A stretch of DNA of 64,000 bases, taken from the NCBI GenBank assembly GCA_021841865.1, contig JAKCDM010000004.1, forward strand, positions 1 through 64,000, read 5' to 3'. The translations under genes and the position numbers were made by a program. Positions within the stretch are counted from its first letter, which is position 1. The number at the start of each line of letters is the position of its first letter. Shown here one piece after another: positions 46,986 to 59,297 of this stretch. The notes under the pieces are model-generated. The model ran no database searches. It saw only the letters and a list, made by a program, of their open reading frames with translations, and was not told the DNA's origin. This stretch comes from Pseudomonadota bacterium. Lineage in GTDB: Bacteria > Pseudomonadota > Gammaproteobacteria > Burkholderiales > Burkholderiaceae_C.

Positions 46986-48008
46986 TTGAATCCGAGCCTC
47001 GACACCTCCGCCGCCGCGCCGCTGCGCGTGGCGTACGCGGGAACCCCCGAGTTCGCCGCGGTGGCGCTGCGCGCGCTGCTGCAGGCCGGGTACGACGTGC
47101 CGCTGGTGCTGACCCAGCCGGACCGTCCGGCCGGCCGTGGCCTGCGCGAGCAGCCCAGCGCGGTCAAGCAGCTGGCCCTGCGGCACGGCCTTGAGCTGGC
47201 CCAGCCTTTCGGGCTGCGCCTGGACGGACGCTTCGCCGACGATGCCCGGCGCGCGCGCGCGGCGCTGGAGGCGGCCGCGCCGGACGTGCTGGTGGTGGCG
47301 GCCTACGGCTTGATCCTGCCGCAGTGGGTGCTCGACCTGCCGCGCATGGGTTGCCTGAACATCCACGCTTCGCTGCTGCCGCGCTGGCGCGGCGCGGCGC
47401 CCATCCAGCGCGCGCTGGAGGCCGGCGACGCGGTCACCGGCGTCAGCATCATGCGCATGGACGCCGGGCTGGACACCGGGCCGGTGTACCGCATGGAAGA
47501 GCTGGCGATCCGCGCCGACGACACCTCGCAGACCCTGCATGATCGCCTGGCCGGGCTGGGCGCCGATCTGCTGCTGCGCGTGCTGCAGGATCTGCGGGAC
47601 GACATCGCCGAGCCCACGGCGCAGCCCAATGACGGGGTCACCTACGCGCAAAAGATCGACAAGTCCGAGACCTGGCTGGATTTCGCGCGACCGGCCGTCG
47701 AGCTCGAACGCCGCGTGCGCGCATTCGCACCGCACCCCGGCACGCGAACCCGCCTGGACGCGCTGCAACTCAAGGTGCACGCCGCGCATCCGGGCAGCGC
47801 TGGCTCCCGAGGCGAGCCGGGCCGCGTGCTGCGCGCCGACGCCGCAGGCATCGAGGTGGCGTGCGGCGACGGCACGCTGGTGCTGACCCGCGTGCAACGC
47901 GCCGGCGGCGCCCACGCGGTGGACGCCGGCGCCTTGCTGCGCGGCCTGCCGATCCAGCCCGGCCAAAGCTTCGCCAGCGGACCGCCCGACGCCCTCGCGG
48001 GCGCCTGA
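46986..48008 (+). CDS. fmt: methionyl-tRNA formyltransferase
   Basis: A 340-residue enzyme that formylates initiator Met-tRNA with 10-formyl-THF. Motifs are RVAYAGTPEFAAVALRALL at the N-terminus, the formyl-transfer site LNIHASLLPRWRGAAPIQRAL, and TGVSIMRMDAGLDTGPVY with the catalytic Asp region. The C-terminal tRNA-binding domain is complete. The start is the TTG at 46986, with GAGGG about ten bases upstream; it adds some ten residues before the family core and no ATG is better placed. Confidence 0.95.
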   Translation: MNPSLDTSAAAPLRVAYAGTPEFAAVALRALLQAGYDVPLVLTQPDRPAGRGLREQPSAVKQLALRHGLELAQPFGLRLDGRFADDARRARAALEAAAPDVLVVAAYGLILPQWVLDLPRMGCLNIHASLLPRWRGAAPIQRALEAGDAVTGVSIMRMDAGLDTGPVYRMEELAIRADDTSQTLHDRLAGLGADLLLRVLQDLRDDIAEPTAQPNDGVTYAQKIDKSETWLDFARPAVELERRVRAFAPHPGTRTRLDALQLKVHAAHPGSAGSRGEPGRVLRADAAGIEVACGDGTLVLTRVQRAGGAHAVDAGALLRGLPIQPGQSFASGPPDALAGA

Positions 48009-48166
48009 TTGCGCGAATTGTCCATCGGCAGGCGCCCTTGTCCGCGGCGCCCGGCCAGCACGGCCCGCCGCGCGCGTGGGAGTCCCCGAGAGACCCTGCG
48101 CCTCCATGGGTTACCATTGTTTCAAAAGGTAATTTCTGGAAAGGCGTGCTGCCGCTCCTCCGATCG

Positions 48167-49015
48167 ATGCCCAACTTCTTGCGCACCCTGTTGCTGCTGG
48201 GTGGCGTTGCAGTGCCGGCCGCCATGGTCGGCTGGATGGCAGGCGGCGCCGCCGGGGCCCTGCCGGGCGCCCTGCTGGGCGCCGGCGCGGGCGTGCTGGT
48301 GTGCCTGCTCGGCGAGCGCGTGGTGTTGCGCCTGTACGGCGCGCGCGAGGTCGACGCGCAAGGCGCTCCGCACCTGCTGGCGATGGTGCGTGAAATGGCC
48401 GCGCTTGCCGGACTTCCCGCGCCACGCGTGTTCCTGCTCGACGCCGACGCGGCCAACGCCTTCACCGTCGGGCGTGGCCGCGCGCGCGCCGCGCTGGTGC
48501 TGACCAGCGGCATCCTGCGCCTGCTCGACGAGCGCGAGCTGCGCGCGGTGCTGGCGCACGAGCTCGCGCATGTGCTGCGCGGCGATGTGTTGCCCGGCAC
48601 CTTGGCCGCGGCCTTGGGGGGAGTGCTCGCCGCGGCGTCGCAGACCGGCCTCGGCGCCCCGCTGGACGAACGCGCCCGGCCGGCTCCGGCCTGGCAGACT
48701 CCGCTGTGGCTGCTACTGGCGCCGCTGGCCGCGCTGCTCGCGCAGCTTGGCGCGGCCGCGAGGCGCGAACTGGCCGCCGATCGTCTGGCGGCCCGGCTGT
48801 GCGGGGATCCGCTGGCGCTCGCCGGGGCGCTGCAGCGCCTGCAGGCCCATGCCGATGAGCGCCACGGCTTCACGCAGGCGCGGCGCTATCCGGCCGGGGC
48901 CCAGATGATGGTTTGCAATCCGCTGGGCTGCGCTGGCATCCAGCGATGGTTCGCTTGCCACCCGTCGATGCAGCGACGCATCCAGGCGCTGCGTGCGTCG
49001 AGCCGTCGCGCCTGA
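48167..49015 (+). CDS. htpX: HtpX-like M48 membrane zinc protease
   Basis: A 282-residue inner-membrane metalloprotease of the M48B group, involved in membrane-protein quality control. Two N-terminal helices (LRTLLLLGGVAVPAAMVGWMAGG, LLGAGAGVLVCLL) precede the zinc site HELAH, with a third ligand Glu in ARRELAADRLA. Two more hydrophobic stretches lie between. The N-terminus is uncertain: the frame is open upstream, and ATG 48167 is the first start giving a normal first helix. It follows fmt after about 160 nt, a frequent order in betaproteobacteria. Confidence 0.85.
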   Translation: MPNFLRTLLLLGGVAVPAAMVGWMAGGAAGALPGALLGAGAGVLVCLLGERVVLRLYGAREVDAQGAPHLLAMVREMAALAGLPAPRVFLLDADAANAFTVGRGRARAALVLTSGILRLLDERELRAVLAHELAHVLRGDVLPGTLAAALGGVLAAASQTGLGAPLDERARPAPAWQTPLWLLLAPLAALLAQLGAAARRELAADRLAARLCGDPLALAGALQRLQAHADERHGFTQARRYPAGAQMMVCNPLGCAGIQRWFACHPSMQRRIQALRASSRRA

Positions 49016-49022
49016 GCGTCCG

Positions 49023-49385
49023 CTAGCGCCGGCCCGAGTCGAAAACCCCCTCGAGGGCCGAATCGATCAGCAGCCCGGCGATGCTGTAGAGCAGCGAGCC
49101 GACCAGCGCCGCACCGAAGCTGCGGACCTCGAAGCCCGCGCTCAGTCCGGAGGCTGCGTAGAACATCAGCGCGTTGATCACGAAAAAGAACAACCCCAGC
49201 GTGACTACCGTGATCGGCAGGGTCAGCACCAGCAATACCGGGCGAACCAGGCTGTTGAGCAGGCCGATGATCAGCGCGGCCCACAGTGCGGCGGCGAAGC
49301 CCGACAGCTCCACCCCGCTGTACAGATAGGCCACCGCCATCAGTGCGGTGGCCGACAGCAGCCACTTGAGCAGGATCTTGGCCAT
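49023..49385 (-). CDS. small four-helix membrane protein (YvlD/phage holin 4_2-like)
   Basis: A 120-residue integral membrane protein with four hydrophobic segments: LLKWLLSATALMAVAYLY, FAAALWAALIIGLLNSLV, VLLVLTLPITVVTLGLFFFVINALMFYAA and SFGAALVGSLLYSIAGLLI. The pattern RPVLLVLTLPITVVTLG is characteristic of this family. It is common in bacterial chromosomes and is not evidence for a prophage. Its stop lies 7 nt from the convergent htpX-like stop. Function is unknown. Confidence 0.88.
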   Translation of the reverse strand: MAKILLKWLLSATALMAVAYLYSGVELSGFAAALWAALIIGLLNSLVRPVLLVLTLPITVVTLGLFFFVINALMFYAASGLSAGFEVRSFGAALVGSLLYSIAGLLIDSALEGVFDSGRR

Positions 49386-49445
49386 GCGCGCAACTCCTCA
49401 AGCCATGCCGCACGCGCCAACGACCCGGGCCGGCGCGGACGATTT

Positions 49446-49480
49446 GCGGGAGCTGGCGCCGGCCCGGCGCCAGCTCCCGC
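49446..49480. terminator. perfect 15-bp stem hairpin downstream of purB
   Basis: GCGGGAGCTGGCGCC and GGCGCCAGCTCCCGC are exact complements separated by five bases (GGCCC), one pair of which can extend the stem. It lies between the purB stop and the start of the small membrane protein gene, both on the - strand. No T run follows on either strand, so it is either a terminator without U tract, an RNA-stabilising stem, or a processing site. Confidence 0.5.
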
Positions 49481-49574
49481 GATGAACCTCCCACATTAAC
49501 GCAGTCGCGGCGTGCCTGCCCTGCGCTGCCGCAATGCGCATGCCGGCAGTGGGGTGCCGTGGGGTCACACCTTC

Positions 49575-51571
<1,997 letters not shown>

Positions 51572-51594
<23 letters not shown>

Positions 51595-52180
51595 GCAGCC
51601 ACAGATCGACGAAGGCCCAGGCGACAATGCCCACGCCCAGGGCCAGCAACGCGAGCAGCGCGGCGACGATGTCGTCGAGCATGATGCCGAGGCCGCCGCC
51701 GACCCTGCGGTCGACCCAGCCCACCGGCCCGCGCTTGACCGCATCGAACAGGCGGAACAACGCGAAGCAGGCGAGCTGCAGCAGCCAGGGCAGGGACTCG
51801 AGCCGCCCGCCGAGTGCCGCCATGCCGGCCTGTGCGGCCCACAGCACCAGCCACATCGCGACGATCTCGTCCCACACCACCGGCGATGGGTCGTGCAGCC
51901 CGAGGGCGCGCGCCGCGCGCTCGCAGATCCACACGCCGCCGGCGAAGCCCAGCACGAGCAGCAGCGGCCAGGCGGCCCACGGCAGCACGCGTTGCAGCAG
52001 CAGGTAGCTGGCCCAGCCGACCAGGCTGCCGGCGGTACCGGGGGCCACCGGCGACAGCCCGGATCCCAGTCCCAGGGCCAGGAAATGCCAGGGGCTGGAC
52101 AGCGCGAAGCGCAGGTCGGCCCGCGCCGGCTCCAGCGGCGTGGCGTGGGGAGCCCCGGGCTCGGATGGCGCTGGGTTCAT
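51572..52180 (-). CDS. pgpA: phosphatidylglycerophosphatase A
   Basis: A 202-residue membrane enzyme removing phosphate from phosphatidylglycerol-phosphate. Conserved features are GLSPVAPGTAGSLVGW, the acidic motif VVWDEIVAMWLVL and the C-terminal GGLGIMLDDIVAALLA; four hydrophobic segments are visible. It overlaps thiL by 4 nt at its start and pncC by 23 nt at its end, the usual thiL-pgpA-cinA order of betaproteobacteria. Confidence 0.95.
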
Positions 52181-53145
52181 GGTTGCAGGAAGTGGTCGAA
52201 CGAGGCGAATTCCATCGGCATGCTACGGCCTTGCGCGTCGCGCAGGCGCAGCCCCGGTTCGGCTTCGATGCAGCCGATGCGCGTGACGCGGACTCCCGCT
52301 TGCGCCGACGCGCGCAGGACTTCCTCGGAGTGTTGCGCAGGCGCAGTGAACAGCAGTTCGTAGTCGTCGCCGCCGGCGAGCTGGCAGGCGCGCCGGCGCG
52401 CGACGGGCTGTTGCGCCAGATCCGGCGCGGCGGGAACCGCGTCGACGTCGATCCGCGCGCCGACTGCGCTGGCCCGCAGCACGTGCAGCAGGTCGCCCAG
52501 CAGGCCGTCGGAGACGTCGATGGCGGCGTGCGCCACGCCGCGCAGGCTGTTGCCCAGCTGCACGCGGGGTTGCGGCTGTTCCAGGCGCGCGCGCACGCGC
52601 TCCAGCGCGGCCGGCGACAGCTCCCATTCGCCGCGCAGATGGCCCAGCGCCAGGCGGGCGTCGCCGGGCGTGCCCGACACCCAGATCTCGTCGCCGGCGC
52701 GCGCGGCGTCGCGGCGCAGCGCGAGTCCGCCAGGCACGAGGCCGAGCACGGTCAGGCACAGGTTCAGCGGGCCGCGCGTGGTGTCGCCACCGACGAGTTC
52801 GATGCCGTGCGCGTCGGCCAGCTCCAGCAGGCCGCTGCTGAAGGCCTGCAGCCACGCCGCGTCGGGCGCCGGCAGCGCCAGCGCGAGCAGGAAGGAGTGC
52901 GGCTGCGCCCCCATCGCCGCCAGGTCCGACAGGTTCACGGCCAGCGCCTTGTGCCCCAGGCGCCGGGGGTCGGTTCCGGCGAAGAAGTGCCGGCCCTCGA
53001 CGAGCATGTCGGTGGACACGGCCCATTGCTGGCCGGGCGCCGGCTGCAGCAGCGCGCAGTCGTCGCCGATGCCCAGTGCCGCGTGCGGCGCGGGGCGCCG
53101 GAAATAGCGCTCGATGATGTCGAATTCGCCAGGCATGGACGCCAT
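52177..53145 (-). CDS. thiL: thiamine-monophosphate kinase
   Basis: An ATP-dependent kinase making thiamine pyrophosphate from thiamine monophosphate, about 322 residues. Motifs are GEFDIIERYF at the N-terminus, LGIGDDCALL, STDMLVEGRHF, LAVNLSDLAAMGAQP and the later DVSDGLLGDL. Three in-frame ATGs are close together (53178, 53145, 53136) and none has a strong ribosome site. 53145 was chosen as a compromise, since the family begins a few residues before GEFD. The gene is divergent from maeB. Confidence 0.94.
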   Translation of the reverse strand: MASMPGEFDIIERYFRRPAPHAALGIGDDCALLQPAPGQQWAVSTDMLVEGRHFFAGTDPRRLGHKALAVNLSDLAAMGAQPHSFLLALALPAPDAAWLQAFSSGLLELADAHGIELVGGDTTRGPLNLCLTVLGLVPGGLALRRDAARAGDEIWVSGTPGDARLALGHLRGEWELSPAALERVRARLEQPQPRVQLGNSLRGVAHAAIDVSDGLLGDLLHVLRASAVGARIDVDAVPAAPDLAQQPVARRRACQLAGGDDYELLFTAPAQHSEEVLRASAQAGVRVTRIGCIEAEPGLRLRDAQGRSMPMEFASFDHFLQP

Positions 53146-53353
53146 GGTGGGGTTGCTTCGCGCAGTGTGGTTCGCCATGCGGGTGATTGTCGCCGCAGCG
53201 CCAATGACCCCGCCCAGGCTCCTAGAATCCCGGGCAAGCCTGCAGTCGCGCCCATGGGGACGCGGCCGGCGTGCCCGCTCGCCCGCTCAAGCACGGTGCG
53301 AGCGCCGACGCGCCCGCATGCGCAACAGGCCACGGTTACCGGAGACCCCTTTC

Positions 53354-55651
<2,298 letters not shown>

Positions 55652-55661
55652 GGGGGGGTGA

Positions 55662-55774
55662 GTGCCCCCAGGGCTGGGCTGCGCCCAGCCCGCCCCCCTA
55701 TGGGGTCAAGGAAACTTGGGAGCGGCCCTGCGTTTCCTTGAGTGTGCCCCCAGGGCTGGGCTGCGCCCAGCCCG
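55662..55774. repeat. three-hairpin element with a 31-bp direct repeat
   Basis: The same 31 bp occur at 55662-55692 and 55744-55774, 82 bp apart. Each copy contains a perfect palindrome, GGGCTGGGC and GCCCAGCCC with a 3-nt loop (55671-55691 and 55753-55773). Between them CAAGGAAAC (55707-55715) and GTTTCCTTG (55732-55740) form a third perfect 9-bp stem. A weaker match to the middle unit continues after copy two (AGGGAAGCTTGGGG). It starts 10 nt after the maeB stop. It could terminate maeB, or be a dispersed REP-like repeat of the genome. The frames through it are not convincing genes. Confidence 0.75.
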
Positions 55775-55904
55775 TTCCACCTCGCGGGCGCCAGGGAAGC
55801 TTGGGGCCTCGGGCGCGTCGGCGGCGCCAGCCCGAGCTTGCGCCGGCTCTTGAAGTGAACGCTTACTTCAGCGGCCGCTGTTGCACAAAAAATAGGCGTA
55901 AATC

Positions 55905-55933
55905 TTGCTATTTGCGGGGTTTTCCCATAGCAT
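55905..55933 (+). promoter_or_regulatory. possible sigma-70 promoter upstream of the barnase-like gene
   Basis: TTGCTA (55905-55910) and TAGCAT (55928-55933) are separated by 17 nt, each matching four of six consensus positions. They sit in an AT-rich patch unusual for this window, 70 to 165 nt upstream of the possible starts of the RNase gene. No other promoter candidate is seen in the gap. Tentative. Confidence 0.3.
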
Positions 55934-56098
55934 GAGCTTTTGGCCGACGGCTTTGCGCAGAGTGCGCTGCTCCGTGGCTGAACCGCCGACAACTCCACTG
56001 CCGTGTTCAGGCTCGACGCCCGTCACGAAAATCAGCTCAATTCGGGCTTCCAGGGCGTGACCACGCTGGCGGCTGGCGAGCCGGCACAGTCGCCGCTC

Positions 56099-56509
56099 GT
56101 GCGAATCCGGGCTGCGCGGTGGCTCCAGGGCCTTGTGCCCCGGGCGGCACAGGCCTTCGGCTTGGCGGTATGTTTGACATTCGGCAGCCCAGCGCATGCC
56201 GATCGGGTCCGGCCGGCCCCGGCAGGCGTCGAGCACGCGGCCCGGCTGGATCACCAGGCGCTACGAACTCTGCAACGGATCCGGGCCGGGGGCCCGTTCC
56301 CCTATGCCAAGGACGGAATCGTGTTCGGCAACTATGAGCACCAGTTGCCCGCTGCACCACGCGGATATTACCGCGAATACACCGTGCCCACTCCGGGCAG
56401 CCGCAACCGGGGGCCCAGGCGAATCGTTTGCGGTGGTGCCCCGCGCAGCCCCGATGTCTGCTACTACACCCATGATCACTACGCAAGTTTCCAATTCATT
56501 GCCCGTTGA
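56099..56509 (+). CDS. secreted barnase-like guanyl-specific ribonuclease (N1/T1 family)
   Basis: A small extracytoplasmic RNase with the barnase core: TLQRIRAGGPFPYAKDGIVFGNYEHQLP, GYYREYTVPTPGSRNRGPRRIV and YYTHDHYASFQFI. These hold the catalytic Glu (REYTV), Arg (RGPRRIV) and His (DHYASF). The GTG at 56099 gives a signal peptide (Arg-containing start, AFGLAVCLTFGSPAHA); the frame opens at GTG 56003, which would bury it. Neither start has a good ribosome site. Two Cys (IVCGG, DVCYY) could form a disulfide, which fits export. The barstar-like gene overlaps its end by 38 nt. Role as toxin or nutrient RNase is open. Confidence 0.82.
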   Translation: MRIRAARWLQGLVPRAAQAFGLAVCLTFGSPAHADRVRPAPAGVEHAARLDHQALRTLQRIRAGGPFPYAKDGIVFGNYEHQLPAAPRGYYREYTVPTPGSRNRGPRRIVCGGAPRSPDVCYYTHDHYASFQFIAR

Positions 56510-56918
56510 GGTTGACGAAGGCGTCAATCTCAAGGCTTTGCGGCCGAACATCGTGCAGTCGATCCGCGCGTTCAGGGTGACCGAGCTGATGGCGGCCGCG
56601 CAAGAGGCCGGGCAGCATTTCCTGTACGCCAACCTGGCGCAGGCCGCGACCAAGCAGGAGGTCCTGGAAACCATCGCCAGGAACTTTCTGTTCCCCAAGC
56701 ATTTCGGCAAGAACTTCGATGCGCTGCGCGACTGCCTGACCGACATGATCGCCGCGGCCGGGGCCCAGCCCGGTTTCGTGATCGTGCTCGAGCAGCTGCC
56801 GATGACCCAGCGTTTCGACAAGGAGGCGCGGGAGACCCTGCTCGACGTGTTCCGCGACGCCGCCGACTTCTGGTACGAACAGGGGGTCGAGTTCCGGGTC
56901 TTCTACTCTTTTCTGTGA
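56472..56918 (+). CDS. barstar-like ribonuclease inhibitor
   Basis: A 148-residue cytoplasmic protein. The C-terminal 90 residues match barstar: FLFPKHFGKNFDALRDCLTDMI, with Asp residues on the helix that blocks the RNase active site, then FVIVLEQLPMTQRFDKEARETLLDVFRDAADFW and VFYSFL. The N-terminal 55 residues are an extension compared with classical barstar (about 90). ATG 56472 lies inside the RNase gene, so the two are translationally linked and inhibitor should be made with the enzyme, protecting the producer before export. It is convergent with rsmA. Confidence 0.88.
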   Translation: MITTQVSNSLPVEVDEGVNLKALRPNIVQSIRAFRVTELMAAAQEAGQHFLYANLAQAATKQEVLETIARNFLFPKHFGKNFDALRDCLTDMIAAAGAQPGFVIVLEQLPMTQRFDKEARETLLDVFRDAADFWYEQGVEFRVFYSFL

Positions 56919-57008
56919 CCCGCGCGCCTGCCCGGGAGGCGTTGCGGGGTGATGTGGAACCGGGTTTCCGAGCCAGCCGTTCGGTACGCGCGCCGGCGGC
57001 GCCGTGGT

Positions 57009-57083
57009 ACGGCACCTGGCTGGCGCAGGCCGCCTGAGCTGCCTGGCATCGAAGCCTGGCGCAACTGACGCGCCAGGTACCGT
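57009..57083. repeat. imperfect inverted repeat between convergent barstar-like and rsmA genes
   Basis: ACGGCACCTGGC (57009-57020) and GCCAGGTACCGT (57072-57083) pair at eleven of twelve positions with 51 nt between. The enclosed part has two direct GCCTGGC copies. Its place between two convergent stops suggests a shared bidirectional terminator or a stable 3' structure. No T tracts flank it. Confidence 0.35.
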
Positions 57084-57093
57084 CGGCGGCCGC

Positions 57094-57894
57094 TCAGGCG
57101 GGCCGCAACTGGCGCGCCAGCGCCACGTATTCGTCGACGGCGACCTCCTCGGCGCGCCGCTGCAGATCGAAGCGCGCAGCGCATCCCCGCTGTTCCAGCC
57201 ACGGGCCGAGCGTGTGGCGCAGCAGCTTGCGGCGCTGCGAGAACGCTACCGCGCCCAGCGCCTGCAAGGTCGGGCTGTCCACCCCTTGAAGCTCGTCGAG
57301 CCGGCGAGGCTGCATGCGCACGACCGCCGAGTCGACGCGGGGCGCAGGGGTGAAGGCCTGCGGAGGAACCTCCAGGATCGGCCACATGCGGTAGCGCCAT
57401 TGCAGCATCACCGACAGGCGGCCGTAGGCGGCTGTCGAAGGTTCGGCCACCATGCGATCCACCACTTCCTTTTGCAGCATGAAGTGCTGGTCCTGCACAT
57501 GCGGCGCGCAGTCGAACAGGTGAAACAGCAGCGGACTTGAAATGTTGTAAGGCAGGTTGCCGAACAACCTGAGCCCGTCGCCCAGCGAGCCGAAATCCAG
57601 CGCCAGCGCGTCGGACTCGATCACCCGCACCCCGTCGGCGCCGCGCGCGCGCCAGCGCGCAGCCAGGTCCCGATCGAGCTCGACCACCGTCAACGCGCCG
57701 CAGCGAGCCAGGACCGGCAGGGTCAGCGCGCCCAGGCCGGGTCCGATCTCCACCAGGGCCTGCCCGGCGCGCGGGTCGAGCTCATCGACGATCTGCGAGA
57801 TCACCGACTGATCGGTCAGGAAATGCTGGCCGAAGCGCTTGCGCGCGGTGTGTCCGGCCAGCCGCGTGGGCGCCGTCGTGCGCGGGCCCTTCAC
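57094..57894 (-). CDS. rsmA: 16S rRNA dimethyladenosine transferase
   Basis: A 266-residue methyltransferase (KsgA) that dimethylates two adjacent adenosines near the 3' end of 16S rRNA. It shows [11 protein letters not shown] at the N-terminus, the SAM site [16 protein letters not shown], and the catalytic motif [14 protein letters not shown]. The C-terminal helical domain is complete. It overlaps surA by 4 nt, in the conserved order lptD-surA-rsmA. Confidence 0.96.
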   Translation of the reverse strand: MKGPRTTAPTRLAGHTARKRFGQHFLTDQSVISQIVDELDPRAGQALVEIGPGLGALTLPVLARCGALTVVELDRDLAARWRARGADGVRVIESDALALDFGSLGDGLRLFGNLPYNISSPLLFHLFDCAPHVQDQHFMLQKEVVDRMVAEPSTAAYGRLSVMLQWRYRMWPILEVPPQAFTPAPRVDSAVVRMQPRRLDELQGVDSPTLQALGAVAFSQRRKLLRHTLGPWLEQRGCAARFDLQRRAEEVAVDEYVALARQLRPA

Positions 57895-59297
57895 GAGTCG
57901 TCGCCGGGAATGCGCACGTAGGTGCGCGCGCGCACGTCCTGCACCAGTTCGTCGAAGGCCTTGGCCTCCTTCTGGCGCAGCAGCATGCTTCGCACCACCG
58001 CGCGCTCCTGCCCGGGCGCCAGCGCATGCTCGCGGCGGTCCACCAGTTGCAGCAGCACCACCTTGCCGGGCAGCATCAGGGGTTGCGACACCTCACCAGG
58101 GTTGAGCCCGCCGATCGCGGCGTCGAGCGCGGCCGGCAGCTGGCCCGGCAGCACCCAGCCGAGATCGCCGCCCTGGCGCGCCGTGGCAAGGTCCTGGGAG
58201 ATTTCCCGGGCCTTGGCCGCGAAACCGACCTGCCCGGACTCCACCGCGCGACGCACAGCCTGCAGCTCGTGCACCGCGGACTTGCGCGACGCGTCGCTGT
58301 CGGCGTTGATCACGATCTCCCGCACATTCGCCTGCATCGCCGTCTGCGGCAGCGCGGCGGACTCCTGCCTCGACACCAGCTGCAGGATGTGAAATCCCGC
58401 GGGGCTGCGGATCACCCCGGTGACCTGGCCCGGCTGGAGATCGCTCACCGCGCGCACGAACAGGCTCGGCCACTGCGAAGCCGGACGAACGCCGAGATCG
58501 CCGCCCTTGGCGGCCTGCGGGCCCATCGAGAACTCGCTGGCCACGCTGGCGAAGACCCGCCCCTGGCGAAGCGCCGCGGCGGCATCGTCGATCACGGTGC
58601 GCGCGCCCTTGAGCTGCTCGGCGTTGGGGTGGTCGGGCAGCGGAACGAAGATCTGCGCCAGGTGCAGCTGCGCATCGGCCGCGAGCTGGCCCTGCCTGGC
58701 GCGCTGCGCGGCCAGGAAGTCGTCGATCTCCTGGTCGCTGACATGGACCTTGCCGGCGACGTCGCGCTGGCGCAGGCGCGCGATCAGGATTTCCCGCTCG
58801 ATCTGCGAGTGGAAGTCCTTCCAGCCCATGCCCTGGGCGCGCAGCTGTTCGCGCAACTGCTCGACGCTGACGTGGTTGTTCTCGGCGACCTGCTGCACCG
58901 CGCGCTGCACGGTGGCGTCCCCGACTTCCAGGCCCGTCTGCTTCGCGTACTCCGCCAGCGCGTATTCGTCGATCATCTCGCGCAGCACCTGCGGACGCAG
59001 CTCGGCTGCAGCCGGGGCCTGGCCGCCGTGTTGCCGCGCCAGCTGCTGCTGCAGGGTCTGCAGGCGAAGGTCGAGGTCGTAGCGCGTGATCACCTGATCG
59101 CCGACCACCGCCGCGATGCCGTCGGTGCTCGCGTCCCGCGGTACGGGCTGCGGCGCCGCCTGCGCGGCGCCGGTACCCGGCATGCGCAACCCGCTTTCGC
59201 CGGTCGCGGGCATCAGGGACTGCGCTTGCGCTCCCGCGCTCGCCAGCATGGCGACCGCGGCGGCCGGCAGCGCAATGCGCCACAGGGATCTATTCAT
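57891..59297 (-). CDS. surA: periplasmic chaperone and peptidyl-prolyl isomerase SurA
   Basis: A 468-residue outer-membrane-protein chaperone. A signal peptide ([18 protein letters not shown]) precedes the N-terminal SurA domain (about 65-200, including [20 protein letters not shown]). Two parvulin domains follow: [11 protein letters not shown] onward with [19 protein letters not shown], and the second with [19 protein letters not shown] short C-terminal helix completes the fold. It overlaps lptD by 8 nt, so the LPS transporter and a chaperone for its assembly are co-expressed. Confidence 0.95.
   Translation of the reverse strand: MNRSLWRIALPAAAVAMLASAGAQAQSLMPATGESGLRMPGTGAAQAAPQPVPRDASTDGIAAVVGDQVITRYDLDLRLQTLQQQLARQHGGQAPAAAELRPQVLREMIDEYALAEYAKQTGLEVGDATVQRAVQQVAENNHVSVEQLREQLRAQGMGWKDFHSQIEREILIARLRQRDVAGKVHVSDQEIDDFLAAQRARQGQLAADAQLHLAQIFVPLPDHPNAEQLKGARTVIDDAAAALRQGRVFASVASEFSMGPQAAKGGDLGVRPASQWPSLFVRAVSDLQPGQVTGVIRSPAGFHILQLVSRQESAALPQTAMQANVREIVINADSDASRKSAVHELQAVRRAVESGQVGFAAKAREISQDLATARQGGDLGWVLPGQLPAALDAAIGGLNPGEVSQPLMLPGKVVLLQLVDRREHALAPGQERAVVRSMLLRQKEAKAFDELVQDVRARTYVRIPGDDS

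Noticed and set aside
49023-49385. Prophage signal from a holin-like membrane protein
   Set aside because: The YvlD/holin 4_2-like family is a common chromosomal membrane protein; no other phage gene is near.
55662-55853. A 63-codon frame through the repeat element
   Set aside because: It begins within the hairpin repeat and encodes only the repeat translation; no start signal is seen.
55868-56254. A 128-codon - strand frame ending in KIYAYFLCNSGR
   Set aside because: The AT-rich end looked protein-like, but it overlaps the start of the barnase-like gene, has no ribosome site, and I cannot match it to a family.
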